64,000 bases of DNA from Volutella citrinella (Eukaryota > Ascomycota > Sordariomycetes > Hypocreales > Nectriaceae), in the NCBI GenBank assembly GCA_034401135.1, contig JAWZSP010000009.1:1-64000 (forward strand). Direction: 5' to 3'. Every line of letters starts with the position of its first letter. Within the stretch, counting starts at the first letter, position 1. The notes beneath the pieces are model-generated. The model worked only from the letters and a program-made list of their open reading frames with translations, ran no database searches and was not told where the DNA came from. This document shows positions 29,895 to 41,995 of this stretch, one piece after another. The position numbers were made by a program, and so were the translations under genes.

Positions 29895-32800
29895 GGCGAA
29901 TGGGGTGAGAAGATAGTATCGGGCCTTTGAGCTGTGGACCTCGCAGGTAAGGACAACCTCTCATAATACCCAGAGGGGATCCCCATAGATAAGCACGTTG
30001 GAAAGTCAACTTGCCATGTCCAATTGCCCAGTCACGAGCCAAGGCGGGTGGAGTACAATGCGAGCAGGCAGTGCGCCTTTCTCGCTTACCTCCACCGCAG
30101 GCGCTGTTCTACTGTGTGACATGATCTCCACGTCATGCTTTCTGCTCACATGGGGATTCAACTGTGGTGGCTTGACCTGGTCCGCTGGAGCGAAGAAAAG
30201 GTTTGTGCTTGCCCCGACCAGGCTAAGGGGCGACAATAGTTGCTGCTCCACCCATCCCATCCCGCTCTCTGGGCGAAGCCTCCACCGATGTGGAGCCGAC
30301 AAGTAGAGAGAGAAGGAAAGTCGTGGCTGGTAACAGGTTGAATCCCATTGGTATGAACAACCGACGGACCGATACGACGGCTACAGGAGGGGAGGCTTAC
30401 AGTGGCTGTCGCCTGGCACACGTACACACTCCTTTGGTGCCCAATCACCGCACTCTTGCATGGTCCCATGCGGCTGAACGAGGCCTACTGGCTTGTCGAC
30501 TGGGCACTGACTCTGCCGAACATCACGCCAGTGTCAGACACATTTCGTCGGCTGCAGATTGTGAAATTGCGCGTGTCAAAACGCGACGCCACACATCAAT
30601 CTATTGAACATCGCCTCATATCCTACAGAAATCCTTCTACGCGACGAAAACTCAGAACCATTGACAAGAAGGAGAAACTTGGTCCATGTTATCATTGGGC
30701 ATGTCTACTGGACCAATTGCTGCAGGACTTCGACCCCCGGGATACCCGCGACGAAATGAAGGATCGTACAATCTTGTAGTGACCCCTCCTATTTCTAGAC
30801 AGAGGAGATGATAGTCATCTAGTCTCTCCGTAGCCGAAATAGCTCCCATATTGTCCTCATAGAAGACTGATTCGGTGTCTAGATGTTCGCATTGCGCAAC
30901 AGGAACGGTCTTGTCTAGCACGACTGAAGATGCTTTGATGTGATGTGGTGGAGAGTGGCGTCCCACTGGTGAGTTCAGGTGATGGGGTAGATGTTGGATG
31001 GAGTGGAGCGTCTTCACTTCACTATCCTACATCTCCAGTGAGTCAGTCAACACTAGCCCAGCACAAACTTAGATCATGCGAAGCGCGATATTGGGGAAAT
31101 GACGTAGGTTAAGGATATAGAGCGGTCTATAGCGTGGACAAGCCAGAGGTGAGGGGGGCTTACCTTACCTTAAGATGGTCAACTTTGGTCTGATCCTTGC
31201 TTAAATAGACCGGGTCCGAATCTGGGGAGCAGTCTCGACCCGCGAGTGGCTGCATCAAGATCTGGGGAGCTTCATGGATTATCGGCGCTGTGGGGGTGGT
31301 TAGTCCAAATGCCATCGTCTATCAACGCAATCATACCATAGCTCAAGCCTCCGAGCGCACAATTTTGGACATCATCATCAGCTGTGATGAACATAGAATC
31401 CATGCTGGATCTCTGTGAGTTAAAGAACGTTTCCTTGTCAAATCCCTTGTCAGAGATGGGCGGGCTGAGACGAAATGAGAGCGAGAGATCGAGGCTGCCA
31501 TTTGTCTTCAGGGGCGCTAGAAGATCGAATGGAAATTCAAAAGGTTCATTATGGAGCTTTTCTTCAAGCCTACCGGTAGTAGGCAGTGATAGACGTTGCC
31601 TTCCGAGTGGCGGCGGTAAGGCTATAGAAAGTCTCGGCTTCAGCTTCATGGCTGGTAGGCAGTGTCTAGGCGCGACCGCGAAAGCCACCCACTGCGGGTG
31701 ATTTCGTGTGACTGGGTGAGAGCTGCGGTAGTCAAAACCAAGCAACCCAGCTCCTCAAAGCGAATCGCCGGGTGAGTTGGACGAGGAACTGTAGAGGTCT
31801 GGATTCCTCGTCCCGCCTCACCCGTTCGACGTTGATATTTATTGAACCTCGAAATTGCGCAACACCATGGGCGTCGAGTATGTGGCCGACGCGCATACCA
31901 TCACTGTCAATGGAGTACAAGAAAAGAGACCGGAACATGGTGTCGCAAGCTGCGCCTGACATGTTTCGACTCAGGAGAGTACGCAAAGTTTATTACAGCC
32001 AGGATGAGCCGGTCTCTACCGTTTTGCGACCGCTTAACTGAGGCAAATGAGGTAGCATTGGCAGGTGCTTTTCGTAAGGACTGGTGAAGATCACCGTTGA
32101 GCCCGGATGCCGCTGGTAGTAGGGCGGCACGCCTTCCGCAGCCCTGCATACTACGCTACCCTGTATTACTCAGTCACCCCATCTTGTCGGTCCGACATTG
32201 AATTCTTGGCCATGCAGAGCTCGTGCCACTAAGCTATGGTGGTAAAGCTGCGCTAATCAAGGCACAACCCCTGGCCGTGGCGCCTCCTTGAGCAAATATC
32301 TATTGCGCGTCGGTCCGATAAGCAACAGTCACAACGGTAGATGGAGAAAGAGAGTTCGAACGAAACAGCCTTCTAGACAGTCTAGAACGGCATAACGCTT
32401 CACAGCAAGAGTAGGCGGATCCTGGGGTGTAAAGAGATGCGCGACTTGCCATACTACGCTACATCCGGCTGTGGATCCATAACGGAGCCGATACGCTTGG
32501 GCCGAAACGAACCAGGCCCGTATTGGTGCAGTCCGCAATTCTGGGACGACTAGGGGGTTCCTAAACCAGGTGGTGTCGTTGCGGGTTTATATTGGCAGAA
32601 CCGGCAGGTCTGGCCAATGAGTTCGGGGTATAGGGTAGCCAAGTTGTGACCTGCGGGTTCCCAACTGTGTAAACCTGACGGCGTACAGATGGCTTATGAT
32701 GGCAGAGTCTTTAGGCATGTAGTTTGACCAATTGGTACTGTCACATTTGGTAATGGTCAATCGGTGATTGGGGTAACCGAATTGTGTCAATAGCTCGAGA

Positions 32801-33776
32801 GCTGCGCGTCATATCGACACTCTCTCAAGGTCCACATACTATATTCTTTTGTCCTTGTCGCCATTCGTTCTTGTATCACCTTGGGCCACTGTCGCTCCTA
32901 CGTGCTTTAGGCATGGGCATCGCTTCGTATGACAGCATTGACTACGAATGGCACGTTGTCCCTCGGTAAGCTTTTCACCATCTCTTCAGCTGCATCAGTA
33001 ATTATGAGAACCAGCTTCGAGAAGAAGATCGACAACAATAAAAGAGGAACTTGATAGGCGTTGCGCAAATTTATTTCAATGATCGGTGGCCAAATATGAC
33101 TTCACTGGATTGCTTGGCTTGAGCATGAGCATCCTCCCGGGAGCCGTTCCGATGTCCACCACCAGAATTCCGGAACCAAACAGTCATTTGGGCTTGGGAC
33201 GGGAACCTGGAGTCGAGGCCGTTGGCACATGTGCCATGTCTCAGCTGCCGTGGCACGATTGGCAAGGGGCGGGGCTCGACGGGCAAAGCATGTTGACCAA
33301 CGGCGATACTGGAATGCTTGGACGAGTATATGCCCCCAAACGGCGACGATATGCATTCTTTCCAAATCCACAGCCTTGCCAAGGCTGGTTACAGTTTAGA
33401 CTATGGATTGCTTACCCTTTTATAGAATATCTAGACGAGGAGGAACGACCCTTGAACTCTGAAGATGCTGGAGGGGCGGCGAATGATGCGTCGAGCCCAT
33501 TCCATCAATCCCAATCCACTATGCCCAGCCGCACTGCCACCCGTTCGTTACTGACGGCTCAGCTCTAATCTAAATCTTGGGCCGAGGCTAACGAAGCTGA
33601 CCGGTCCAGCCCTTTGCGGAGCCTCAGCTATATTAAACCCTGACTTCCGTCGAAGACGAAGCCTGCCATCCTGTTCCTCAACTGCCTCCGGGACGACATC
33701 CACTCAAAAAACGCACAAATCCTAGCGCATCCTCTTAAGTGGACAATCCGCTTGAGAAAGACACAGAATTGCCAAG
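29895..33776. other. Gene-poor 3.9-kb spacer
   Basis: No confident gene. One minus-strand frame (31272-31649) is listed separately as weak. Others (30652-31017 minus, 33086-33568 plus) lack family features and overlap conflicting frames. A weak tRNA-like A-box near 32230 on the minus strand was rejected for lack of a proper B-box. Confidence 0.5.
31272..31649 (-). CDS. Weak hypothetical frame (125 aa)
   Basis: Starting at an internal ATG (MKLKPRLSIALPPPLGRQR) the frame is free of stops for 125 codons and contains ordinary-looking sequence (FPFDLLAPLKTNGSLDLSL). I recognise no family. It could be chance, or one exon of a gene whose other exons I cannot find. Confidence 0.2.
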   Translation of the reverse strand: MKLKPRLSIALPPPLGRQRLSLPTTGRLEEKLHNEPFEFPFDLLAPLKTNGSLDLSLSFRLSPPISDKGFDKETFFNSQRSSMDSMFITADDDVQNCALGGLSYGMIALIDDGIWTNHPHSADNP

Positions 33777-34595
33777 ATGTTGCCTTCAATGGCTTACGCG
33801 CCAACTCTTTTGCTCTTCGGCATTCAATCCTTCGTATTGGGCAATCCGCTACCCGAGGACGAAGATGTCTCGATCAATGTACCTCCCCTGGGCGTAAGTG
33901 TTGTTGTCGACCTGCCAGATCTTCGCATCGATGGTGAAGAATGGGGCGATGGTGAAGAGAGCCACATCGAAGGAAGGGGAACCATCGAGCCGCGATACCT
34001 CTCCAAGGAAACAATCCTGAAAATGCACAACGACGCACGCAAGTTGGTGAAGGTAAAGCCTCTGAAATGGGACTCGAATCTCCAGAAGCAAGCCTTGGCA
34101 TATGCCAGACAGCTGGCTAAGACTGGCAAGTTTGAACATTCACCTGGAAGTTCACGTCGCAACCAGGGCGAAAATCTCGCCTATCTGTCAGTTTTTAATT
34201 ATCCATTTCAGCCATAACCGTTCTCACAAGCTGAGTGTTACCACAGGTCTGGTAACGTCTTTAACCCAGACAGATATGGAGTGCAAGCTTGGTGGGTGTT
34301 GAACACACCATGGACGCGTTTATGTGTGACACTAACACAACTTAGGCTCGATGAAAAGTCCAAATACAAGGGATATACAATTCCCCAAGGCAACTTTGCT
34401 TCCTACGGACATTACAGTAAGTAATTGTTCTGCCTGGTCTGGTATGGTGCTGACTTTGGCGATTGCTCAGCCCAGTGCGTGTGGAGCACAACCACCCATA
34501 TGGGCCAGGCCACTGCATCTGATGGAAAGGGCAGATTTTATACCGTCGCGAGATACTCTCCGCCCGGTAACATTGTCGGAAGGAAGCCATACTAA
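33777..34595 (+). CDS. Secreted CAP/SCP (PR-1-like) protein (216 aa)
   Basis: Four exons: 33777-34186, 34247-34291, 34346-34416, 34471-34595, with introns of 60, 54 and 54 nt. A signal peptide (MLPSMAYAPTLLLFGIQSFV) is followed by an acidic pro-region (~25-70). The CAP domain covers ~75-216: a first helix (ILKMHNDARKLVKVKPLKWD), then GENLAYLSG, the HYTQCVWSTTTHMGQA motif and the closing ARYSPPGNIVGRKPY. The conserved His and Glu of the CAP cavity are therefore present. Fungal members bind sterols or fatty acids outside the cell and some are effectors. The domain is only assembled if all three introns are removed. Confidence 0.88.
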
Positions 34596-35586
34596 GCTTG
34601 GAATGATATTGAATGGAAGGATTGATAAGGGGCAACACGGCAGCCGAAACAGGCCACGCTCGCTTTAATGATGACGAACCAAATCATGACTTGTAAATAT
34701 GGTTTCTAGGGGAATCTCAAATTGAAACACGTTGATCATGATCGACAAGACCCTGGCCGATCTAAACACCCGGTCGATGTATAGCGTTGTTGACAGTGAT
34801 CTCCTGGCCTGGATGCAATGGGTATTCGCACAACATTTCGACCGTCAGCTCTGTCCCCTAAATGCAATTCGCGATTAAAGGTAGCTATGATTGGTGAAAA
34901 CTGTGGACCAAAACTCTGCATCGCATATTCGACTTTGCCTGGAGCAGCAGGGCAATCGCCTCCTCACGGCTCCACTGTTGTCTCGGGGCGATCCCCACAC
35001 GGGTGAGTACCACGATTATCACGGGACCTACTCATCGTCAGGATGCGGATACTCAAAATGGCTATCAATATTGTCGAACAGGTGTTGGTTGATGACCGAG
35101 ACACGTCAGGCGCTAATGCGCGAACGCAAGCCACCGCAGCCAGCCACTGTCGTCGATCATCCATCCTGGAGCATTCTGGCTCGACCCATGTCCAATACTT
35201 GCTGCTGAGGTGGACTAGGGAAAAGCAGCGGGGCAGAAGAAAAGAAACAGATACGGGTCCGGCATAAGTGGGCTCATTAGCCATTGCCGGTACTCCTGGG
35301 CTCGTGTTTGTTTTGATCACGGTCGGCTGAACACAAGCATGCGTGGGCTTGTCACACTCAGAGACACCTCCCCCGCCAGCTAATGCTACGTAATGACCCG
35401 TCGCCAATTGGATGGCGGCTCTATGCGGTGTCTGATGCAGCGGGTGAGACAACGGCACATAGTCGACGTAGCAACTGGGCTTGATTGCTCGCTCTTATCA
35501 AGACAGCCAGTCCCAGCTTGGGCAGTGGTCGGACTGGCACCCTTTTCTTCGTCCTCCGTCGTCGCGCACGCCAGAAGTAGCTCGAG
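34596..35586. other. Intergenic, nothing recognised
   Basis: One kilobase with no supported gene. The last ~200 bases should contain the P450 promoter. Confidence 0.5.
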
Positions 35587-36960
35587 ATGTCTACGCCAAT
35601 CCCGCAGCCTCGGGGGCTCCCTATGTTGGGAAACATTCTCGACGTCGATCCTAACAATACGTGGACGTCGCTCAAGACGCTGGCCGAGAAGCATGGCGAG
35701 ATCTTCCAGATCAAGGTGCTCGGCCACACCATCGTCTTCGTCGCCAGCGCCGCCCTGGCCGAAGAGCTCTGCGACGAGAAGCGATTCCGAAAGTACGTCG
35801 GCGGGCCCATCGTCGAGATTCGAGCCGCCGTCCACGATGCGCTATTCACTGCCTACGATCACGAACCCAGCTGGGGCATTGCACACCGCATCATCGCACC
35901 CAAGCTCAGACCCGATGCTGTCGCCGAGGGCTTCCAGGACATGAACTCGACGACCACGGAGCTCATCGAGAAATGGAAGGCTCTTGGGGCAAACAACAAT
36001 GTGTCTGCTATTGAGGAGCTGAACCGGCTCAATCTCGAGGCGACTACGCAGGTTCTCTTTGGCAAGAGACTGCACTGCCTCGACGGCCCGCCGCACCCGA
36101 TGCTCAAGGCCATGGAGGACTCGACCTCGGAGGCCATGAAGCGTCCGAACCGACCGCGGTTCCTGACCTGGCTTCTCTACGATGGCAAGTATAAGTCGGC
36201 CATAGCCACCATGCGATCGTTTGCTGCCGACGTCGTCAAGCATCGAAAGGACAACCCAACCAACCGACGGGACTGTCTCAATGCCATGCTCAACGCCACA
36301 GACCCAGAGTCGGGCGTCGACTTGTCAGAATCGCAGGTCATTGATGAGATTGTATCGATGCCCATTGGAAGCAGCACGGCGCCGTGCGTTGTCAGCACCG
36401 CCATCTACTTCATGCTCCAGAACCCGGAGGTCATTGCCACGGCGCGCAAGGAGATGCATGCCGTTGTGGGCTCCGACGAGCTGCGATACTCTCACCTGGC
36501 CAGGCTGCCTTACATTGCAGCTATTGTCCGCGAGTCGATGCGTCTGTCATTTGCGGCACCCGGATTCAACATCGAGCCCATCCCCAAGGACGACGAGAGC
36601 CCCGTTCTCCTGGGCGGCGGAAAGTACCAGATTGCGCACAACCAGCCGATGATCATCGTGCTCGCTGGCGTGAATCGCGACCCGGCCGTGTTTGAGGATC
36701 CCCTCGTGTTCAGACCGGAGCGAATGCTCGGGGAGGCCTATGACAAGCTTCCTTCAGGCGTCAAGAAGGGCTTCGGCAACGGAAAGCGTGAGTGCATCGG
36801 CAAGCACTACGCGTGGCTGTGGTGCAACCTGGTGATTGCGCGTCTGATCAAGGAGGTGGACTTTGAGATGGTCAATCCCAACTACCAGCTTCACCAGGAT
36901 GGCTGGTTCAACCTGCGCCCGGTTGACTTTCGCGTCAAGGTTTCCGTACGCAGCCAGTAA
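35587..36960 (+). CDS. Cytochrome P450, BM3/CYP505-like heme domain without reductase (457 aa)
   Basis: Intronless. It starts like BM3-type heme domains (PIPQPRGLPMLGNILDVDP) with no membrane anchor. The ExxR motif is IVRESMRL and the heme loop is FGNGKRECIGKHYA (Cys near residue 402). The protein ends after the heme domain, with no FMN/FAD reductase, so it must rely on a separate reductase. In helix I the sequence MPIGSSTAPCVVSTAIYFML aligns with the usual AGHETTSG: the acid is replaced by Ser and the Ala before Gly by Ile, while the Thr stays. The fold and length are otherwise normal. Similarity is to the CYP505/CYP540 clan by eye only. Its neighbour is a Zn2Cys6 regulator. Confidence 0.88.
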   Translation: MSTPIPQPRGLPMLGNILDVDPNNTWTSLKTLAEKHGEIFQIKVLGHTIVFVASAALAEELCDEKRFRKYVGGPIVEIRAAVHDALFTAYDHEPSWGIAHRIIAPKLRPDAVAEGFQDMNSTTTELIEKWKALGANNNVSAIEELNRLNLEATTQVLFGKRLHCLDGPPHPMLKAMEDSTSEAMKRPNRPRFLTWLLYDGKYKSAIATMRSFAADVVKHRKDNPTNRRDCLNAMLNATDPESGVDLSESQVIDEIVSMPIGSSTAPCVVSTAIYFMLQNPEVIATARKEMHAVVGSDELRYSHLARLPYIAAIVRESMRLSFAAPGFNIEPIPKDDESPVLLGGGKYQIAHNQPMIIVLAGVNRDPAVFEDPLVFRPERMLGEAYDKLPSGVKKGFGNGKRECIGKHYAWLWCNLVIARLIKEVDFEMVNPNYQLHQDGWFNLRPVDFRVKVSVRSQ

Positions 36961-37448
36961 TGGTTGACAAGTTGCAATGCCAGGGGGAGGGTCGCGGGAT
37001 GGCGGATGGACTGAGGCGAGACGAGCACGCCTGGGAGGCTCATGTAGCGCAGAGACGCTGATTGTGCGACAAGAACGTATTACTATTATTTTAATTTCAC
37101 AGAAATGATGCAGGGGTAGTTTATCCATTTAATGCACTCCCCACCGAGCACGCGCCAACCCGAGTGTGATACGAGATGACGGAGCGACTGACGTATCCGC
37201 CGCGTTGGCTAACTTCCTGGTAGTATTTTTAGAGGAATCCAAGATGAGACGGCCGAGGGAGAACTCCATGCGACCAAAAGCATGCTAGGCTCCCAGCTTA
37301 GGGTCTACTAGTGGTGAGCACCCGGCCAATGAACAACCGCCCACGTCATCATCATTGTCACTTGACGCGGGTCATATTTCTCCGGCCTGTGGGTGCACAG
37401 GACTGTTCCTTACCCAATCTGACCTTCAAAGAATGCTTGGCACTCAAC
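36961..37448. other. Intergenic between P450 and regulator
   Basis: About 490 bases. An in-frame upstream ATG at 37311 could extend the regulator by 46 residues, but the ATG at 37449 sits in a better context (CAACATGG). Confidence 0.5.
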
Positions 37449-38805
37449 ATGGACAGCCCAGGAGAAACCCTAAGCTGGAAGAGCAGGAGTGCATCGCCGA
37501 AGCATCTCGCAGTGGCCGGCCTCCCGTCTCCCGCTGTCTCAGGCAATGAGCGGGAATGGACGCCCGACTTCACAACGCGGAAGCCTCGGCGCAAGGCGAT
37601 ACCGTGCAAGGGGCACAAGAAGTCTAGGATGGGATGCTTCAACTGCAAGAGACGACGGGTCAAGTGTCCTGAGACGTTTCCTACCTGCGACAACTGCAGC
37701 AGACTCGGTCTGGCCTGCGAGTATCCCCCAGGCTCCCTGGCGAATGATGCCTTGGTGGCGACGACGCTGACGCCGCAACCGAGCACGATGCAGTTTGACA
37801 TGGAGGACCTGCGGTTTTTCCAACATTTCATATTCCATGCGTACCCGCCTCTGCCAATCAGGGGCGACGCAGTGTGGAAGGATGTGGCGGCGCTCTCTCA
37901 CGAGGTGGCTCTCTAGCCTTTCATCGCTAACTCGAGTTTGGCTTGACTGACAAGTTATTTAGTACGACTTTCTGATTCATGCAATGCTTGGCTTGGCAGC
38001 TTCCCATCTCTCATCAAAGTGCGACATCAACTATGCTGCCCAGGCCCTGTCACACCGAGTCAAGGCTATTAGCTCGTTAAACAAGGCACTCAGCCAGCCC
38101 TGCTCATCAAAGGCTGAGGGGGACGCGAGATTTGCCACCATCATGTCGTTGACTTTCCAATCTTCATACATGGCGGATGGGATGCTGGAGTTCCTGTCAA
38201 TGATCCGGGGCTGCATCATCGTTTCAGACTCGTCCATCATCTCCTACGATGACTCAATATTCCGAACCTTTGCTCTCGAAAAACACAGGGAGAGTGTGGA
38301 GGAACTTACGAAACCTTCACCCGTCGACGACGTGTGCCGGAGTCACCTCATTGACGCCGAGAACTCTCTCCGAGCACTCGCACCCCACTGCTGTAGTGTG
38401 TTGGAACTCAAGTATCTGTTCATCACTCAGAACATCATTGGTCTAGCGCAAAGATGTCATGTTGAGGGTCGGCAAAAACACCTGCTTTTCGTAGTGATAG
38501 CATGACGCTGATGATTCTCTCTAGCTTTTGTGGCCATATCACGGGCATACAATTCACTCGGGGAGGCGACGGATGCCGAGTTTCAACATTTTATCAGCAA
38601 GTCAAACTATACAGCTCGGATACTGTGGATTCACTTCTTCATTGTCGAGTATCTCATCGCTATCCCAGCGTTGCAACCTGTCATCGATGCGTTTGCCTTC
38701 AAGAGACCGGTCCTTATGTCTTGGATTCTTCATCTGGCCGACGAACTTCCCAAAGGCTTTAACGCATACATGGAGTGGCCGATGAAGATGTTGGCTTCCT
38801 TGTAA
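37449..38805 (+). CDS. Zn2Cys6 transcription factor (413 aa)
   Basis: Three exons: 37449-37904, 37963-38467, 38525-38805 (introns 58 and 57 nt). The binuclear zinc cluster CFNCKRRRVKCPETFPTC plus DNCSRLGLAC lies at about residues 60-87, preceded by a basic stretch (KPRRKAIPCKGHKKSR). After the finger there is FDMEDLRFFQHFIFHAYP and a helical region like the sterol-uptake-regulator-type (Upc2-like) C6 proteins. The length matches that shorter subgroup. It lies between the P450 and the transporter and is a candidate local regulator; the target is inferred only from position. Confidence 0.85.
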
Positions 38806-38877
38806 TCTGGGTAGTTGAAATGGGTCCGTTTTATTTCGGCCCCGGCGAGTAATCGAGGCTCATCACAACCCGGCTAA

Positions 38878-40672
38878 TTAGATAGCCCAACGAAAGTCTG
38901 GATGTCTCCAGTCAAGCTTCTCTACCTCGGCCGGCGATGCTGGGCCTGTCGGGTTTTGCGCGGCTCTCAACTCGCGCTTCCGGTTATCTCTGTGCATCCA
39001 CCACATAGACAATAGACTCAATACTACAAGGCTGCTTCCTGTGGCAAGGTTGAGCCCGTTTCCGATGCGATAGTGTGGGCCATCCCAGGACATGTAAGTC
39101 CAGGTCGAAATTAAACCACCTAGGTTACCGAGCATAACTGGAACGAAGCGTTAGTAATTTAAATCAAGGTACGATAAGCAGGGAAATAGGATGCAGTCGG
39201 GTGTCCTACCATTCAGTCCGATGGCCGTCGATCTCGCGGTATCACTGACAACGTTGGCGCTGACTTGGGCATTGCTCAACGGCCCCGTTGCAAACGCCGT
39301 CGCAGCAACAAGGAATGACGCGCCATAACGAACGTGAGGGTTGCTACTGGCAAGATACATGACGTAGCCGACAATCATAGGCAAGCCGCTTAATGCCATG
39401 AATATCTGTCGCGTATCCATCTTGTAGCTTATGGCTGAGATGACGACCAGGCACACGCCTCCAGCGATATAAGGAGGGACCGTCAGAAGCTGCTGCTGGA
39501 CTACAGTCCTAGTAGGATATATGGTGCGGACAATGGTTGGTGCGAAGAAGGCCAAACCGAGAGCTGTGACGTTGCCGAGAAGGAATATAAATGCCGTCGA
39601 GATGGTCACGGGTGAGCTGATGCCATTCCACAGTTTAGTTCTGTCCATCTTATCGATAACCTCGGTCTTGGCAAGTCGTTCGGACTGAATTCGAGCAATT
39701 GCCAGCTCTTTCTCCTCGGGCGTTAGCCATCTAGCACTCTCGGGTCGGTCGGTGAGGATGACTAGGCACGGTTAGTTGAGACGAGAATATGCTGCCGGAT
39801 CTGTTACGCCTACATAGAGCAATGACGGAGAGACCGACGGTAATGATGCCTTCCAATGCTACAGCAGCGAAAGTCAGTCAGTGGTCAATGGGATAGGTGA
39901 GAGATGTCATACCGAATATCATGCGCCACTTGTGGAACCTTCCAAAGCTATCGAGGGTTAGAATGGCCGAAGCCAAGAGACCCCCGAATGCACCAGCGAG
40001 TGGCGACATGACAATATATAGCGACAAACGGTATGTCAACTCGGCGCGACGATACCAGCGAGACATGTAGTATGCGATACCTGGAAGCATTCCCGCCTCG
40101 AAGATGCCAAGTATAAATCGGATGGCACATACTTGGGAAAAGTTGTTGACGAAGGCCGTAAAGACGGATGCCAGCCCAAAGCCGATGGAAGTAATTGGCA
40201 CAAACCATCCGGGGCCCATCCACTTGCAGAGAATATTGGCGGGTATCTCGCATATGATGTAACTGATGTAAAATACGGAGAGCACAGTGTTGTAGTCGTT
40301 GCCAGACAGTCCGAGGTCGGCTTCTAGGCCGGCAAGACGTGCGTTGCCTTGTCTCAAGTCAACATGTATCCCAGAGAGAAGAAAAAAAAAGAATGGGTTG
40401 TGGTACCAATGTTTGCTCTGTCAATAAAGCAGAAGAGATAGAGCAGTGCAACAATGGGGATGATGACCCAGTCAATCTTTCTTCGGAGTTTGGCTTCGGC
40501 CTTGGGATCGAATTGGAAACTGGATTCCCCTACTCTGCCACCGTGTAAGCAATCAACTTGGACAAACATCTTGAATTACTCCATACTTTGCCTCTGCATC
40601 AAAGATGCTCTCTGGTCGAGCGGCCACTTCGTGATGGCCAACCTTGGCAATGGTCTCGTCCTGAGGGTGCAT
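38878..40672 (-). CDS. MFS transporter, allantoate/anion permease (Dal5/TNA1-like) family (501 aa)
   Basis: Six exons: 40672-40587, 40534-40407, 40347-39913, 39858-39814, 39761-39210, 39137-38878, all introns GT-AG of 52-72 nt. The family hallmark at TM1-2 is clear (LLYLFCFIDRANIGNARLAG, then FYISYIICEIPANILCKWMG), followed by RFILGIFEAGMLPGIAYYMS and WYRRAELTYR. Twelve helices fit. Family members carry small organic anions such as allantoate, nicotinate and pantothenate. It shares an upstream region with the divergently read truncated regulator, and that region holds six CGGAA-type sites. The gene may therefore belong to the same regulon as the Old Yellow Enzyme. Confidence 0.88.
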
Positions 40673-40858
40673 TGTCGTGGAGGTGGAGTGTTGCTAAAGA
40701 TCTGAGTCACCTTGTGTTTGATGAGATGCTCAAAAACAAAAACAGAGACAGAGAACCTGCCCGGTTTTAAGGTAACATCACAGCCTGGAGGCAACTGCCA
40801 ACCCCAGGTTTTCCCCGGACTGATCGCGAGGTGACTCCACCCCCACACGACCAGGCCG

Positions 40859-41082
40859 TTCCGAAGTGCAAGACACGGAACACGGAATGCTTAGTCGCCA
40901 CGCTTGCGTTCCGAACTAATAGTTGGCAATTGTCCATCACACTATTGGCTCGCCAAGAATCACAAAGAGGGTCTAATTGACAGGCTGGAGCTGATGGTGC
41001 AAATGGTTGGCCAATGTGTCAGGCTTCAAAGTGCATTCCAACTGCCGTGTCTTGGTTCCGTGCCGGTTTTGTGCGTTCCGTG
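40859..41082. promoter_or_regulatory. Cluster of TTCCG/CGGAA sites in divergent promoter
   Basis: Six sites in 224 bp: TTCCG at 40859 and 40909, CACGGAA at 40874 and 40881, TTCCGTG at 41056 and 41076. It lies between the minus-strand transporter (ATG 40672) and the plus-strand regulator (ATG 41234). The CGG triplet is what Zn2Cys6 proteins usually contact. Confidence 0.6.
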
Positions 41083-41233
41083 TCGACGTCATATGATGGG
41101 TCACTTTATTAGTGTATCGTTTCACGGTAACAGCGACTCCTGTCTCTCTAATTCTCCATGCCCAGCGATTCTGCTCCTAGACTCAGCATTTTCTCATCAT
41201 CACCCGTCCAGCAGTGCCAAGATCCAAACGAGA

Positions 41234-41995
41234 ATGCCATCTGCAGCAAAGAACCGCCGACACCAGCCGGCAACTGATGCGCAAAGAAGCCCAATTGCTC
41301 GCCAGACACGGAAGCGAGTGGCCCAGGCATGCAACCAATGTCGAGCCACGCGTGGGCGATGTGACGGAGGGCGACCCAGCTGCAAGGCGTGTATCGACCA
41401 TGACAGCCCATGCATCTACGGAGCTCCTGGGAGGAAGCGCGGACTACCTCCTGGCTACATGTCTGCGCTGGAGTCCTCAATCGCCTACCTGATCGAGCAA
41501 ATACCAGAGAACAAGACGCATTTAGACTACATGCTAGGTCAGACGATCGGGAACTCGTGTCTGGTGGCCCGCCGGCTGCAAAATGTGTGGGCAAAGAGCC
41601 CTTTTCGCGATCGATTGGCCGACCCGAGCAACGATGGGCTTGTTGAGCACATCTCGCCCGATTTCCAGTCCGATTCGCAACACTGTTCATCACCCGACTC
41701 ACTGTCTGATCTGCAGTCCAGTATTGAATCGGATCAGGCCATATCATCGGCAGACTCGACGTCGTCGTGCGACTTGACACTCCCGGACGTCCAGCAAATG
41801 ATTGACCTGCCGAATCACTACGAATTACTCTTGGGGGACTACTTCTCCAACCCCGTCGAGAGCCTTTCCCCAGCGACATTATCAAGTCTCTACCGGTTAT
41901 CCAACGCTCCAATGCCGAGTAGCTCCATGGAATGGTCCACGATCGATCCAATCTGTCCCGTGCAGGAATTTTCAGCAGACAGATTTACATGCTAG
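41234..41995 (+). CDS. Truncated Zn2Cys6 regulator, DNA-binding part only (253 aa)
   Basis: The N-terminus has a complete zinc cluster (ACNQCRATRGRCDGGRPSC, KACIDHDSPC) followed by the GRKRGLPPGYMSALE linker typical of full-length fungal regulators of 600 or more residues. It then follows the usual path to HYELLLGDYF, where relatives continue into the middle homology domain, but stops at 41995. Sequence beyond the stop stays partly open in another frame (IFSRQIYMLGWLWLEIWKHL), which suggests a frameshift or deletion rather than a natural end. It could still make a DNA-binding protein without an activation domain. The frame is open further upstream (ATG at 40904), but that covers the promoter motifs, so I prefer 41234. 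Confidence 0.6.
   Translation: MPSAAKNRRHQPATDAQRSPIARQTRKRVAQACNQCRATRGRCDGGRPSCKACIDHDSPCIYGAPGRKRGLPPGYMSALESSIAYLIEQIPENKTHLDYMLGQTIGNSCLVARRLQNVWAKSPFRDRLADPSNDGLVEHISPDFQSDSQHCSSPDSLSDLQSSIESDQAISSADSTSSCDLTLPDVQQMIDLPNHYELLLGDYFSNPVESLSPATLSSLYRLSNAPMPSSSMEWSTIDPICPVQEFSADRFTC

Noticed and set aside
30652..31017. 121-codon minus-strand frame
   Set aside because: No family, no supporting exons.
32150..32245. tRNA-like sequence on the minus strand (TAGCTTAGTGG resembles an A-box)
   Set aside because: No acceptable GGTTCRANTCC B-box and the arms do not pair into a cloverleaf.
33086..33568. 160-codon + frame overlapping a 103-codon minus frame
   Set aside because: Neither has recognisable features; likely chance.
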